From Oscillospiraceae bacterium (GTDB lineage: Bacteria; Bacillota; Clostridia; Oscillospirales; Ruminococcaceae), in the NCBI GenBank assembly GCA_016297675.1, contig JAEDGE010000006.1:1-27399 (forward strand): a stretch of 27,399 bases of DNA, read 5' to 3'. Both the position numbers and the translations under genes were made by a program. Shown one piece after another: positions 8,451 to 15,357 of this stretch; the stretch's first letter is position 1, and every line of letters starts with the position of its first letter. The notes under the pieces are model-generated. The model was not told where the DNA came from. It saw only the letters and a program-made list of their open reading frames with translations, and made no database searches.

Positions 8451-8545
8451 AGGGGTATGTGTCGGGATTTTATTCCGAAACGTGTCTATTTTATCACAAA
8501 TGCAGCAACCATCTGTGTTTGAAATCTGTGATGGAGGGAAAACCA

Positions 8546-9631
8546 ATGAAGCGAGTTTATAATTTTAGTGCCGGCCCTGCTGTTTTGCCGGAGGAAGTAC
8601 TACGGGAAGCCGCAGAAGAAATGTTAGATTACAAGGGAACTGGAATGTCCGTTATGGAAATGAGCCATCGTTCTAAGGCATTTCAGGAAATTATTGAAAC
8701 AGCAGAACAGGATTTGCGGGATTTGATGCACATTCCGGATAATTATAAGGTTCTGTTTTTACAAGGCGGTGCATCCCAACAATTTTCTGCAATTCCGATG
8801 AATATGATGAAGAATGGTGTTGCAGATTATATCGTAACAGGTCAGTGGGCAAAGAAAGCTTATCAGGAAGCCCAGAAATACGGAAAAGCAGTCAAGATTG
8901 CTTCCTCTGAGGATGAAACCTTCTCCTACATTCCGGATTGCTCTGATCTGCCGATTAGTCCGGATGCTGACTATGTTTATATCTGTGAAAATAACACCAT
9001 TTATGGTACAAAGTTTAAGAAATTGCCGAACACCAAGGGCAAGCCGTTGGTAGCAGACGTTTCCTCCTGTTTCCTGAGTGAACCGGTGGATGTTTCTCAA
9101 TATGGTGTCATCTGGGGCGGTGTGCAGAAGAATATCGGACCAGCTGGCGTGGTTATCATGATTATTCGGGAAGACTTGATTCCAGAAGAAACACCAATTG
9201 CCAATACGCCGACCATGCTGAAATGGAAGACGCAGGCGGATGCAAAGTCCCTGTACAATACGCCGCCGGCATATGGTATTTACATCTGTGGAAAGGTGTT
9301 CAAGTGGCTCAAGAAGATGGGCGGTCTGGAAGCCATCCAGAAGCGGAACGAGCAAAAGGCTGCGATTTTGTACAACTATCTCGATCAGAGTAAGCTGTTC
9401 AAGGGTACCGTTCGCAAGGAAGACCGTTCTTTGATGAATGTACCGTTTGTAACCGGAGACAAGGATTTGGATGCCAAGTTTGTGGCAGAGGCAAAGGCTG
9501 CTGGTCTGGAGAACCTCAAGGGACACCGTTCTGTTGGCGGTATGCGGGCTTCTATTTATAACGCTATGCCGGTTGCAGGGGTAGAGGCATTGGTTGCATT
9601 TATGAAACAGTTTGAGGCGGAAAATGCCTGA
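8546..9631 (+). CDS. serC: Phosphoserine aminotransferase
   Basis: A 361-residue PLP enzyme that converts 3-phosphohydroxypyruvate and glutamate to phosphoserine, the second step of serine synthesis; cytoplasmic. The N-terminus YNFSAGPA is the family signature, residues 73-77 (LQGGA) contact the cofactor phosphate, and the PLP lysine is K195 in GGVQKNIGPAG. Length matches the family. The start at 8546 is chosen because GGAGG lies 8 bp upstream and the conserved N-terminus begins there; an earlier in-frame ATG at 8459 would add an unrelated leader peptide. First gene of an operon with serA, 30 bp downstream, under a consensus promoter. Confidence 0.96.
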   Translation: MKRVYNFSAGPAVLPEEVLREAAEEMLDYKGTGMSVMEMSHRSKAFQEIIETAEQDLRDLMHIPDNYKVLFLQGGASQQFSAIPMNMMKNGVADYIVTGQWAKKAYQEAQKYGKAVKIASSEDETFSYIPDCSDLPISPDADYVYICENNTIYGTKFKKLPNTKGKPLVADVSSCFLSEPVDVSQYGVIWGGVQKNIGPAGVVIMIIREDLIPEETPIANTPTMLKWKTQADAKSLYNTPPAYGIYICGKVFKWLKKMGGLEAIQKRNEQKAAILYNYLDQSKLFKGTVRKEDRSLMNVPFVTGDKDLDAKFVAEAKAAGLENLKGHRSVGGMRASIYNAMPVAGVEALVAFMKQFEAENA

Positions 9632-9661
9632 AACAGGGCACCAGGGAAAGGACGAATTCGT

Positions 9662-10825
9662 ATGTATACCATTCAAACATTAAATAAAATTTCTACTGTT
9701 GGCACGAAGCGGTTTGATTCTGCTTGCTATACGGTGACGGATACTGCTGAAAATCCGGATGCCATTATGGTCAGAAGTGCAGCCATGCACGATATGGAAT
9801 TTGGCAGCAATCTGCTGGCAATTGCGAGAGCTGGTGCAGGTACCAATAACATTCCGGTAGACCGCTGTGCAGAAGCTGGAATCTGCGTATTTAATACGCC
9901 GGGTGCCAATGCCAATGCGGTAAAAGAACTCGTGCTGACTGGTCTGCTGCTCTCTTCCAGAAAGATTCCGCAGGCAATTGCTTGGGCACAGTCACTGGAA
10001 CAGGAAGAGGGCATTGGCAAGCTGGTGGAAAAAGGAAAGAGCCAGTTTGCTGGTCCGGAGCTGAAGGGCAAGACGCTCGGTATCATTGGTCTGGGTGCGA
10101 TTGGGGCAATGGTTGCGAATGCAGCCATTGCACTGGGCATGCAAGTGGTCGGAACAGACCCATTCCTGTCCGTTGGAGCGGCTCTGCGGCTGAATCCGGC
10201 AGTGAAAATTGTGAAGGACGCAGACGGCGTGTATGCAGCTGCGGATTACCTGACCATTCATGTGCCGTTCAATAACGACACCAAGGGCATGATCAATACA
10301 GAAACCATTGGCAAGATGAAAGACGGTGTACGGGTTTTGAACTATGCAAGAGGCGAACTCGTGAACGATGATGATATGCTGGCAGCACTGGCTTCCGGTA
10401 AGGTTTCCTGCTATTGCACCGATTTCCCGAATGAAAAGACCTGTCATGCAGAAGGCATTGTGGCAACGCCGCATCTGGGAGCTTCTACGCCGGAGAGCGA
10501 GGAAAACTGTGCCAGCATGGCAGCAGAGGAACTGATTTCCTATCTGGAAACTGGTAACATCCGCAACAGTGTCAACCTGCCGAATGCAGAAATGCAGGCA
10601 GTCGGCAACAAGGTTTGCATTCTGCACCAGAATGTACCGGCAATGATTTCCGCAGTCACTTCTGTTGCTGGGAATGCAGGCGTAAACATTGAGAATATGG
10701 TCAATGCAAGCCGGAAATCCTATGCGTATACCATGCTGGATATTCCAGAAGCCGTGACAGAAGAGATGCTGAATCAGATTCGTGCCATTGACGGTGTGAT
10801 TCGGGTTCGGTTGATTACAAAATAA
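9662..10825 (+). CDS. serA: D-3-phosphoglycerate dehydrogenase, ACT-domain form
   Basis: A 387-residue NAD-dependent 2-hydroxyacid dehydrogenase, first step of the serine pathway. The NAD-binding motif GLGAIG is at residues 143-148. The catalytic Arg is R230 (in NYARGELV), the acid is probably E258, and the catalytic His is H271 in PHLGASTPE. A C-terminal ACT domain (about 318-387) suggests feedback control by an amino acid, probably serine; the longer intervening domain of some SerA proteins is absent. AAAGGA precedes the ATG. The pairing with serC supports phosphoglycerate rather than another hydroxyacid as substrate. phosphoserine phosphatase (serB) is not in the window. Confidence 0.94.
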   Translation: MYTIQTLNKISTVGTKRFDSACYTVTDTAENPDAIMVRSAAMHDMEFGSNLLAIARAGAGTNNIPVDRCAEAGICVFNTPGANANAVKELVLTGLLLSSRKIPQAIAWAQSLEQEEGIGKLVEKGKSQFAGPELKGKTLGIIGLGAIGAMVANAAIALGMQVVGTDPFLSVGAALRLNPAVKIVKDADGVYAAADYLTIHVPFNNDTKGMINTETIGKMKDGVRVLNYARGELVNDDDMLAALASGKVSCYCTDFPNEKTCHAEGIVATPHLGASTPESEENCASMAAEELISYLETGNIRNSVNLPNAEMQAVGNKVCILHQNVPAMISAVTSVAGNAGVNIENMVNASRKSYAYTMLDIPEAVTEEMLNQIRAIDGVIRVRLITK

Positions 10826-10889
10826 AAGAAATGTGTAGTTGATGAAATCTGTTTGATCAAATTCACACATATCAAATAGAACATAGCCC

Positions 10890-10924
10890 CTGCAAGCCGT
10901 GTGTATCAGGCAGACGGCTTGCAG
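10890..10924 (+). terminator. Strong hairpin between serA and the riboswitch, possible terminator
   Basis: Perfect 11-bp stem CTGCAAGCCGT (10890-10900) / ACGGCTTGCAG (10914-10924) with a 13-nt loop. The following sequence is AACCCCATTTTC, so the U-tract is weak and displaced. It may end serCA transcription or be part of the folT leader. Confidence 0.45.
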
Positions 10925-10960
10925 AACCCCATTTTCAAGGCGATTCTATTTTTCATAGAT

Positions 10961-11070
10961 TGCATTTTCAGAGTAGAAAACGATGCGTTAAGTGTCCGGC
11001 AGACGGGGAGTTGCTGCTGGAACGAAAAGCAAAGCTTGCGGTATCGTTTTCGCATCCCGCTGACTGCATC
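10961..11070 (+). promoter_or_regulatory. Tetrahydrofolate (THF/folT) riboswitch
   Basis: Recognised from conserved sequence and pairing. P1 TCAG (10968-10971) pairs with CTGA (11060-11063), extendable through TGCA/TGCA. The conserved AGTAG follows. P2 is AAAACGAT (10977-10984) / ATCGTTTT (11043-11050). GCGTTAAGTGTC starts at 10985, P3 is CCGGCAG/CTGCTGG around GGGGAGTTG, and the conserved GCATCCCG follows P2. These match the THF riboswitch class, which typically lies upstream of folT. It sits 65 bp before the folT start. Confidence 0.92.
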
Positions 11071-11090
11071 TAAGAAGCCTTCCATGAAAG

Positions 11091-11124
11091 CTCCTTATAT
11101 GCACAAGGCATCAAATTCAAGGAG
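11091..11124 (+). promoter_or_regulatory. Predicted ribosome-site-sequestering hairpin of the riboswitch
   Basis: CTCCTT (11091-11096) can pair with AAGGAG (11119-11124), the core of the folT ribosome-binding site AAGGAGG. This suggests translational rather than transcriptional control by the THF riboswitch. No U-tract terminator is seen between the aptamer and the gene. Confidence 0.6.
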
Positions 11125-11134
11125 GTATTTTTTC

Positions 11135-11761
11135 ATGAAAGGCATTTTTTCTTGTTTCACGGAGTCTGCAAAGGAATTTACCAAGCTGCGGAGCTTGACC
11201 ATCACGGCATTGTTCATTGCCGTTTCCATGATGATTGAGGCATTTTCCATCGACCTGCAATTTGTCAAGCTGAATTTTGCATTTCTTGCAATTGCAGTCA
11301 TCGGTATGCTGTTTGGTCCCTGCATGGGATTGGCTGCTGGGTTTGCATGTGATATTGTAGGGTATCTGGTGCATCCGTCCGGCGGATTTCTGCCTGCATA
11401 TGTACTGGTTGGCGGCTTACAGGGCTTGATCTATGGACTGTGTCTGTACTATAAGATGAGTGGGCATAGCATCCAGTTCCGGAACAACAAGACCGGCAAG
11501 GAGCGAGATATTACCCTCTTCCTGCGGGCAATTGTGGCACGGCTTTTGGATGTGATTGTGATCAATCTGCTGATTCAGACCAAGTTGAATATGCACTATG
11601 GATTTATTCCGCAGGAGGCATATGGTGCAGCAATTGTCGCACGAACAGCGAAAAATGTGATTGAACTGGGCATTGACTTGCCGCTGCTGTTTATTTTGCT
11701 GCCGATTGCGTTGACCGCTTATCAGCGTGTGTTCCGGCTGCAAAAGGCAACTGTTGCATAA
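11135..11761 (+). CDS. folT: ECF transporter S component, folate type
   Basis: 208 residues from the ATG at 11135, which follows AAGGAGG; the longer open frame upstream is the riboswitch leader. A polytopic membrane protein with about six hydrophobic segments. The S-component feature is seen in the first part (TALFIAVSMMIEAF, then an FGPCMGLAAGFACDIVGYL stretch), typical of the FolT/Thi-like family with small residues facing the energising module. Folate specificity rests mainly on the THF riboswitch. S components work with the shared EcfA-EcfA'-EcfT module, whose genes are not in this window. Convergent with the yab cluster. Confidence 0.88.
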   Translation: MKGIFSCFTESAKEFTKLRSLTITALFIAVSMMIEAFSIDLQFVKLNFAFLAIAVIGMLFGPCMGLAAGFACDIVGYLVHPSGGFLPAYVLVGGLQGLIYGLCLYYKMSGHSIQFRNNKTGKERDITLFLRAIVARLLDVIVINLLIQTKLNMHYGFIPQEAYGAAIVARTAKNVIELGIDLPLLFILLPIALTAYQRVFRLQKATVA

Positions 11762-11809
11762 AATTAATTTTGTTTCTTTTAAAAACTCCCAAACTCTGAA
11801 AAAAATCAC

Positions 11810-11847
11810 CCCCCTTGCGGAACGGTTTTCCGTAAGGGGGTTGTTCT
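11810..11847. terminator. Bidirectional terminator between folT and yabR
   Basis: A 13-bp stem with one G-U pair joins 11810-11822 and 11828-11840 (CCCCCTTGCGGAA / TTCCGTAAGGGGG). A T-rich tract follows on the + strand (TTGTTCTTT), and an A7 run before it gives a U-tract on the - strand. It serves two convergent units. Confidence 0.88.
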
Positions 11848-11902
11848 TTCTGATAGATTCTATGCAGTCCGTCATAAACCGCAGGAAAACGAATGCAGCT
11901 TG

Positions 11903-12358
11903 TTATTTTCTGCGCGTGCGGTTTTTCCGTTCGGTGTTCCGCTTGATGTCACAAATGCGTTCTTCGCTGTTCTGCTTAAACTGGCTGAGCATATCCTCAA
12001 AGGAAAGTTCCGATACAGGCGGCTTTGGCTTTGGCTGCCATACATTCGGGCGTTCCCGCTTGGGAGCACGCTGCTGCGGACGAGTATTCTGCTGCTGAGA
12101 ATCGGCTGACTGCTCTGTCTGTTTCATGGAGAGACTGATTTTATTGTCTTGTATTCCAATCACTTTGACACTGACAGTTTGCCCTTCTTTGACAAACTCA
12201 TGGATATCCTGTACAAATCGGTTGGAAATTTCCGAGATATGTACCATCCCTGTGACAGACTCCTGTGAAGATGCATCCGGCTGAATAGCAATAAATGCAC
12301 CATAATTGGTAATCCGTTTTACGGTACCTTTGTAGATCGATCCAATTTCTAATTGCAT
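11903..12358 (-). CDS. yabR: S1 RNA-binding domain protein, YabR type
   Basis: A 151-residue protein with one S1 domain at residues 1-80 (GSIYKGTVKRITNYGAFI, then VHISEIS, then ISLSMKQ). A Gln/Pro/Arg-rich linker and a C-terminal segment ending in many Arg and Lys residues follow. In Bacillus the gene after divIC encodes the same kind of protein, and related S1 proteins in Firmicutes act as RNA-binding post-transcriptional regulators. The position directly after divIC supports the YabR name. It starts 55 bp after divIC; the ribosome site (GGGGG) is somewhat distant. Its RNA target is unknown. Confidence 0.85.
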   Translation of the reverse strand: MQLEIGSIYKGTVKRITNYGAFIAIQPDASSQESVTGMVHISEISNRFVQDIHEFVKEGQTVSVKVIGIQDNKISLSMKQTEQSADSQQQNTRPQQRAPKRERPNVWQPKPKPPVSELSFEDMLSQFKQNSEERICDIKRNTERKNRTRRK

Positions 12359-12413
12359 GTAACGCTAAAGTCCCCCTGCTCTTAAAATTTCTCTGCAATG
12401 GCCGCAGAGCGGG

Positions 12414-12800
12414 CTAATTTCTGGATGTATCATAAAAACGGTACTCATCGGCATAGGCATAACCATAGTCTTCCCGTGCCAGCTTTTCCATATAGGCATC
12501 AATGTCACCGCTGTTTAAAATGCGTTCCAGATCTTCATTTTCGGCTTCATAGGCTTCTGTTTGACTGCGAAGGGTTGCCAGTTCTGCTTTTCGCTCTGCA
12601 ATGCTGGATTGCAAGGAAATAATGCTGGCAGTACAGCCAATCAGTGCAAGTACGACAGTGGTACGAATGAGCAGCTTAAAGAGAAACTTTCCTCTTTTGT
12701 TTGCGGCTGCATTTTCCGGCTGGTTGTACTGCACGGCGTCGTTTAGGATTGGTTTTTTTCTTCGCTGTTGCAGACGTTTTCGTTTTGCTGCACCGGACAT
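12414..12800 (-). CDS. divIC: Cell-division protein DivIC/FtsB family
   Basis: A 128-residue bitopic membrane protein. A strongly basic cytoplasmic N-terminus (1-38) precedes one membrane segment (about 41-60) and an extracytoplasmic coiled coil (about 65-95). The C-terminal motif LAREDYGYAYADEYRFY matches the septum-formation initiator family. DivIC forms a complex with FtsL and DivIB at the septum. The start at 12800 is supported by AGGAAG about 10 bp upstream. Its first 125 bp overlap the 3' end of yabQ in another frame, which is unusual. It lies between yabQ and yabR exactly as in Bacillus. Confidence 0.9.
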   Translation of the reverse strand: MSGAAKRKRLQQRRKKPILNDAVQYNQPENAAANKRGKFLFKLLIRTTVVLALIGCTASIISLQSSIAERKAELATLRSQTEAYEAENEDLERILNSGDIDAYMEKLAREDYGYAYADEYRFYDTSRN

Positions 12801-13320
12801 TCTGCTTCACTTCCTGATCTTGTTTTCTTTTATTATACAACAAATGGCGGTCTGCAATCAAGTGAAAGCGAGGATTTTTTTTCTTTTTTTTGATATTTTG
12901 TATAGATTGACGAAAATTTTGATGGATTTTAAATTGTAATCGTGCAAAAAGTGCTGTAATGGGGTGCAGCAGGTGCGACAAACAGTTGCGGATAGCAGCA
13001 GCGGTTCGGCGGATCATTTTTAGAAGGGGATTGCCGAACAGAAACCGCCACAGGAGACTGCCCAACAGCATCCCAACAGGGTAAAACAGTCGAAATTCTC
13101 CACGGCAGGCAGTGACAGTAAAGGCAGCCAGCACCACGGCACAGCCGAAGCAGAACAAGATATCTTCCAGTGTGACGGCAACCAAATGGTGCGGAAAGAG
13201 CACTCGCAGAATGCGGAAGATGTCATAGAACAGACCAATCGGCAGCCCCAGCAGACAGGCATAGAGGAAGAGCGTGGTTTGTTCCTGTATTGTAAAATAG
13301 GTTTCTGGAATTTGTATCAT
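12676..13320 (-). CDS. yabQ: Sporulation membrane protein YabQ, possible frameshifted 3' end
   Basis: As read, 214 residues. The first 100 contain three hydrophobic segments (about 15-40, 48-70, 78-96) and match the YabQ family, required for the spore cortex and acting in the mother cell outer forespore membrane. The start overlaps the yabP stop as ATGA, so translation is probably coupled. At residues 144-149 the gene crosses an A8-G-A8 tract. In the annotated frame it then continues 65 more lysine-rich residues over the divIC start. In the other two frames it would stop at 12858-12860 (TGA) or at a double TAA at 12830-12835, before divIC. The C-terminal 65 residues are therefore doubtful. 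Confidence 0.8.
   Translation of the reverse strand: MIQIPETYFTIQEQTTLFLYACLLGLPIGLFYDIFRILRVLFPHHLVAVTLEDILFCFGCAVVLAAFTVTACRGEFRLFYPVGMLLGSLLWRFLFGNPLLKMIRRTAAAIRNCLSHLLHPITALFARLQFKIHQNFRQSIQNIKKKKKNPRFHLIADRHLLYNKRKQDQEVKQNVRCSKTKTSATAKKKTNPKRRRAVQPAGKCSRKQKRKVSL
12875..12891 (-). repeat. A8-G-A8 homopolymer tract in yabQ
   Basis: On the coding (-) strand the gene reads eight A, one G, eight A. In frame this gives Lys-Lys-Lys-Lys-Lys-Asn. Such runs favour polymerase slippage and replication indels. Confidence 0.9.
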
Positions 13321-13607
13321 CGGAAGAGTTTTCCGAGGGCAGAGAGCGGCCCTTTGCGGTCACGGTCGCCGTATTGCAGTGACCAGATATCGCCGGAGAT
13401 CCGCATATCGCCGGTTTCCACGCTGACCGAGTCAATATGCAGATTTCTGCCTTTGATGACGAGTTCTCCGAGTTGCGTATAGAGGCGAATGGTACGTTCA
13501 TCGAAGCAATCGACATCGGTGACGCCGGAGAGATTCATATTGGCTCTGTCTTCTAAGATGAGGTTATGATGCAGGTTTGCAGTCGAAGCATTGCGATCTG
13601 ATTTCAT
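13317..13607 (-). CDS. yabP: Sporulation protein YabP
   Basis: 96 residues from the ATG at 13607, chosen because AGAGGAA lies about 7 bp upstream. An in-frame ATG at 13631 lacks any ribosome site and would add 8 residues. The YabP family signature is visible: HNLILEDRANMNLSGV, then VDCFDE, TQLGELVIKGRNLHI, and GDMRISGDI. In Bacillus, YabP and YabQ are made in the mother cell and needed for the cortex layer of the spore. It is the first gene of the yabP-yabQ-divIC-yabR run on the - strand. A sigma-E type promoter is expected upstream but I could not identify one with confidence. Confidence 0.9.
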   Translation of the reverse strand: MKSDRNASTANLHHNLILEDRANMNLSGVTDVDCFDERTIRLYTQLGELVIKGRNLHIDSVSVETGDMRISGDIWSLQYGDRDRKGPLSALGKLFR

Positions 13608-13698
13608 AGGGCAGTTCCTCTTTTTTGTCATGATATTTTATTCTGTTTTCATTTTATGCAGGGGATGATAAAAATAGAACGGAGAGGAAACGTCTGCA

Positions 13699-13926
13699 CG
13701 CCGCAGGCGACTGCGGTCGAGCTGGCTCAGCTCGGCGGAGGGGTGCAGGGGAACAAGCTGTTCCCCTGCGGACATTGCAAATTGGAACAAGGTGACTGGA
13801 TAAAGAATGATACTGCGTCAATCGCCCTTCTTAAAATTTCCTATCCCATTTGCAAAAAGGTTGCATGGGGGCGATTGACGGCTCACCCAGGCAAAAGCAG
13901 GGGTGGAACCCCCTTTTGCCGGCGAA
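13699..13926 (-). repeat. Composite palindromic repeat, copy 3
   Basis: The left end (CGCCGCAGGC onward) matches 3431-3473 with only four transitions and one indel. The hairpin CGAGCTG-GCT-CAGCTCG (13718-13734) has a paired change relative to copy 2. Then come GCAGGGGAACA-AGC-TGTTCCCCTGC (13745-13769), a long inverted repeat GTCAATCGCCC (13817-13827) / GGGCGATTGAC (13869-13879), and a GGCAAAA/TTTTGCC hairpin with inner GGGG/CCCC (13890-13920). Open frames across it are by-products of the palindromes. Confidence 0.8.
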
Positions 13927-13959
13927 ATCCAGATCGTTTTATTTAGAGGTGTATAGGAA

Positions 13960-14095
13960 TAATTTCTTAGGAAACCCTTGTCCGAACGGGTCGGCAAGGC
14001 TGGGGGACACCCCCAGCTTGCCTTACGTGCGTCAATTGCCCCCGTGCAGCCTTGTGTCAAATTCAATAGAAGTATTTTTAGAGGGGCAATTGACC
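13960..14095 (+). repeat. Composite palindromic repeat, copy 4, inverted relative to copy 3
   Basis: It begins with TTTCTTAGG, AAACCCTTGTCCGAAC and GGTCGGCA, the reverse complement of a module in copies 1 and 2. A 13-bp stem with one bulged G (13993-14006 with 14010-14022) follows, then an inverted repeat GTCAATTGCCCC (14031-14042) / GGGGCAATTGAC (14083-14094). The enclosed 40 bp is similar to the reverse complement of the segment enclosed in copy 3. It lacks the far-end modules. The remaining sequence to 14165 has no recognisable feature. Confidence 0.75.
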
Positions 14096-14169
14096 TGACA
14101 TCATTCCTTAAGTTGGGACGCACAGATGTGAAAATACCCTATCCCCCAACGCAAATAACCGCATAACAA

Positions 14170-14215
14170 GAAAACCGCAGAAACGCTTTCTAAAACGTTC
14201 TGCGGTCTTTTTGTT
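14170..14215. terminator. Terminator of the fatty acid operon after acpP, bidirectional
   Basis: ACCGCAGAA (14174-14182) pairs with TTCTGCGGT (14198-14206). On the - strand the stem is followed by TTTTCTTGTT, on the + strand by CTTTTTG. It lies 34 bp past the acpP stop. Confidence 0.85.
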
Positions 14216-14239
14216 GTTATGATTGACAGATAGAAATGC

Positions 14240-14479
14240 TTAGTCTTCAGCCTTTTCAGCGTCAATGAACTTTACGATGTCGCCAACGGTCTTCATGCCT
14301 TCTACAACATCATCTTCAATCTTTACCTCAAATTCATCTTCCACTGCCATTACCAGATCAACGATATCCAGAGAATCTGCACCCAGATCATCCTGAATAC
14401 TTGCATCCATTGTTACCTCGTCTGCTTCTACATCCAGCTGGTCTACAATCATTTCCTTAATCTTGTCAAATGTCGTCAT
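14240..14479 (-). CDS. acpP: Acyl carrier protein
   Basis: 79 residues from the ATG at 14479, preceded by GGAGG; an upstream in-frame ATG (14503) would overlap accA and add 8 unlikely residues. The 4'-phosphopantetheine attachment site is S36 in GADSLDIVDLVM. The protein is acidic, four-helical and of normal length. It carries the growing acyl chain between FabD, FabH, FabF, FabG, FabZ and FabK, all encoded nearby. It is the last gene of the fab/acc operon, 20 bp after accA and before a strong terminator. In many Clostridia acpP lies near fabH or fabD instead. Confidence 0.96.
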   Translation of the reverse strand: MTTFDKIKEMIVDQLDVEADEVTMDASIQDDLGADSLDIVDLVMAVEDEFEVKIEDDVVEGMKTVGDIVKFIDAEKAED

Positions 14480-14499
14480 AGTTTTTTCCTCCAAAAATA

Positions 14500-15357
14500 T
14501 CATTCATTTTCATTTACGGCAGCCGTTTTCTGCCCATCCTGCGATGGTTCCGAGAAGACGCCGATTTTTCTAAACTTAGTATACCGTTCTTTTTGTAAAA
14601 TGTCAATATCTTTTTCTGATTTTGCGGCTATCGTTTTCACCAAATATTCCTTAATATTTTGCGACATTTTGTCCAAATCGCTTTGTGCCCCATCTTCCGG
14701 CTCCGGAATGATGGCATCTGCCACGCCAAATTCCAGCAAATCCTGTGCAGTAATTCGCATAATTTCACAGGCTTCCTGCTCTCTGGAGGCATCTTTCCAC
14801 AGAATGGAGGCAGCACCTCTCGGAGAAATCACAGAATACAGTGCATTTTCCAGCATTGCCAGATCGTCGCAGACACCCAGTGCCAGTGCACCGCCGCTGC
14901 CGCCCTCGCCGAGGACAACCGAAACAACCGGTGTTTTCAGAGACATGAATTCTGCCAAATTTTTAGCGATTGCCTCCCCCTGTCCCCGTTCTTCTGCTTC
15001 AATGCCGCAGAATGCACCGGGCGTATCAATAAAGCAGATAATGGGACGGTGAAATTTTTCTGCCTGTTTTGCCAGACGCAGTGCCTTCCGGTAGCCCTCC
15101 GGATGCGGCATGGCAAAGTTGGACTGCTTGTTTTCTTCCAGATTGCGTCCCTTGACCTCTGCAATGATGGTAACGGGGACACCGTTCAGTCTGCCAATGC
15201 CGCCCAGAATTGCCCCATCATCGCCGTAGCCACGGTCACCATGTAACTCGAAGAATTCTTCAAAAATTCGTGGCAGATAATCGTGGATAGTGGGACGATT
15301 CTTTTCCCGTACCAGCAGTTGTTTTTCCCATGCTGTTCTCTGATGCGGTTCTGTCAT
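14500..15357 (-). CDS. accA: Acetyl-CoA carboxylase carboxyltransferase, alpha subunit
   Basis: A 285-residue crotonase-fold subunit that, with AccD, transfers the carboxyl group from carboxybiotin to acetyl-CoA. Visible features include FFELHGDR near residue 36, the family stretch around residue 85 (AMPHPEGYRKALRLAKQAEKF), IDTPGAFCG, and GEGGSGGALALG forming an oxyanion pocket. The start overlaps the accD stop by 4 bp (ATGA), and GGAGG lies upstream, so translation is coupled and subunits can be made in equal amounts. It is slightly shorter than the E. coli subunit but typical for Firmicutes. Confidence 0.95.
   Translation of the reverse strand: MTEPHQRTAWEKQLLVREKNRPTIHDYLPRIFEEFFELHGDRGYGDDGAILGGIGRLNGVPVTIIAEVKGRNLEENKQSNFAMPHPEGYRKALRLAKQAEKFHRPIICFIDTPGAFCGIEAEERGQGEAIAKNLAEFMSLKTPVVSVVLGEGGSGGALALGVCDDLAMLENALYSVISPRGAASILWKDASREQEACEIMRITAQDLLEFGVADAIIPEPEDGAQSDLDKMSQNIKEYLVKTIAAKSEKDIDILQKERYTKFRKIGVFSEPSQDGQKTAAVNENE

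Noticed and set aside
7386..8546. 386-residue - strand frame
   Set aside because: Antisense to the lipoprotein at 7536-8300; it is open because the acidic linker is repetitive. Cys/His/Ile-rich composition and no ribosome site logic.
8759..9676. 305-residue - strand frame
   Set aside because: Antisense to serC, which has clear catalytic residues and a strong promoter.
9992..10870. 292-residue - strand frame
   Set aside because: Antisense to serA, with no domain of its own.
3431..14095. CRISPR array
   Set aside because: The repeats are long, diverged, few and not regularly spaced, and no cas gene is in the window.
13656..14166. Several 60-100 residue frames on both strands
   Set aside because: They lie across the palindromic repeat copies, have no ribosome sites, and mirror each other because of the inverted repeats.
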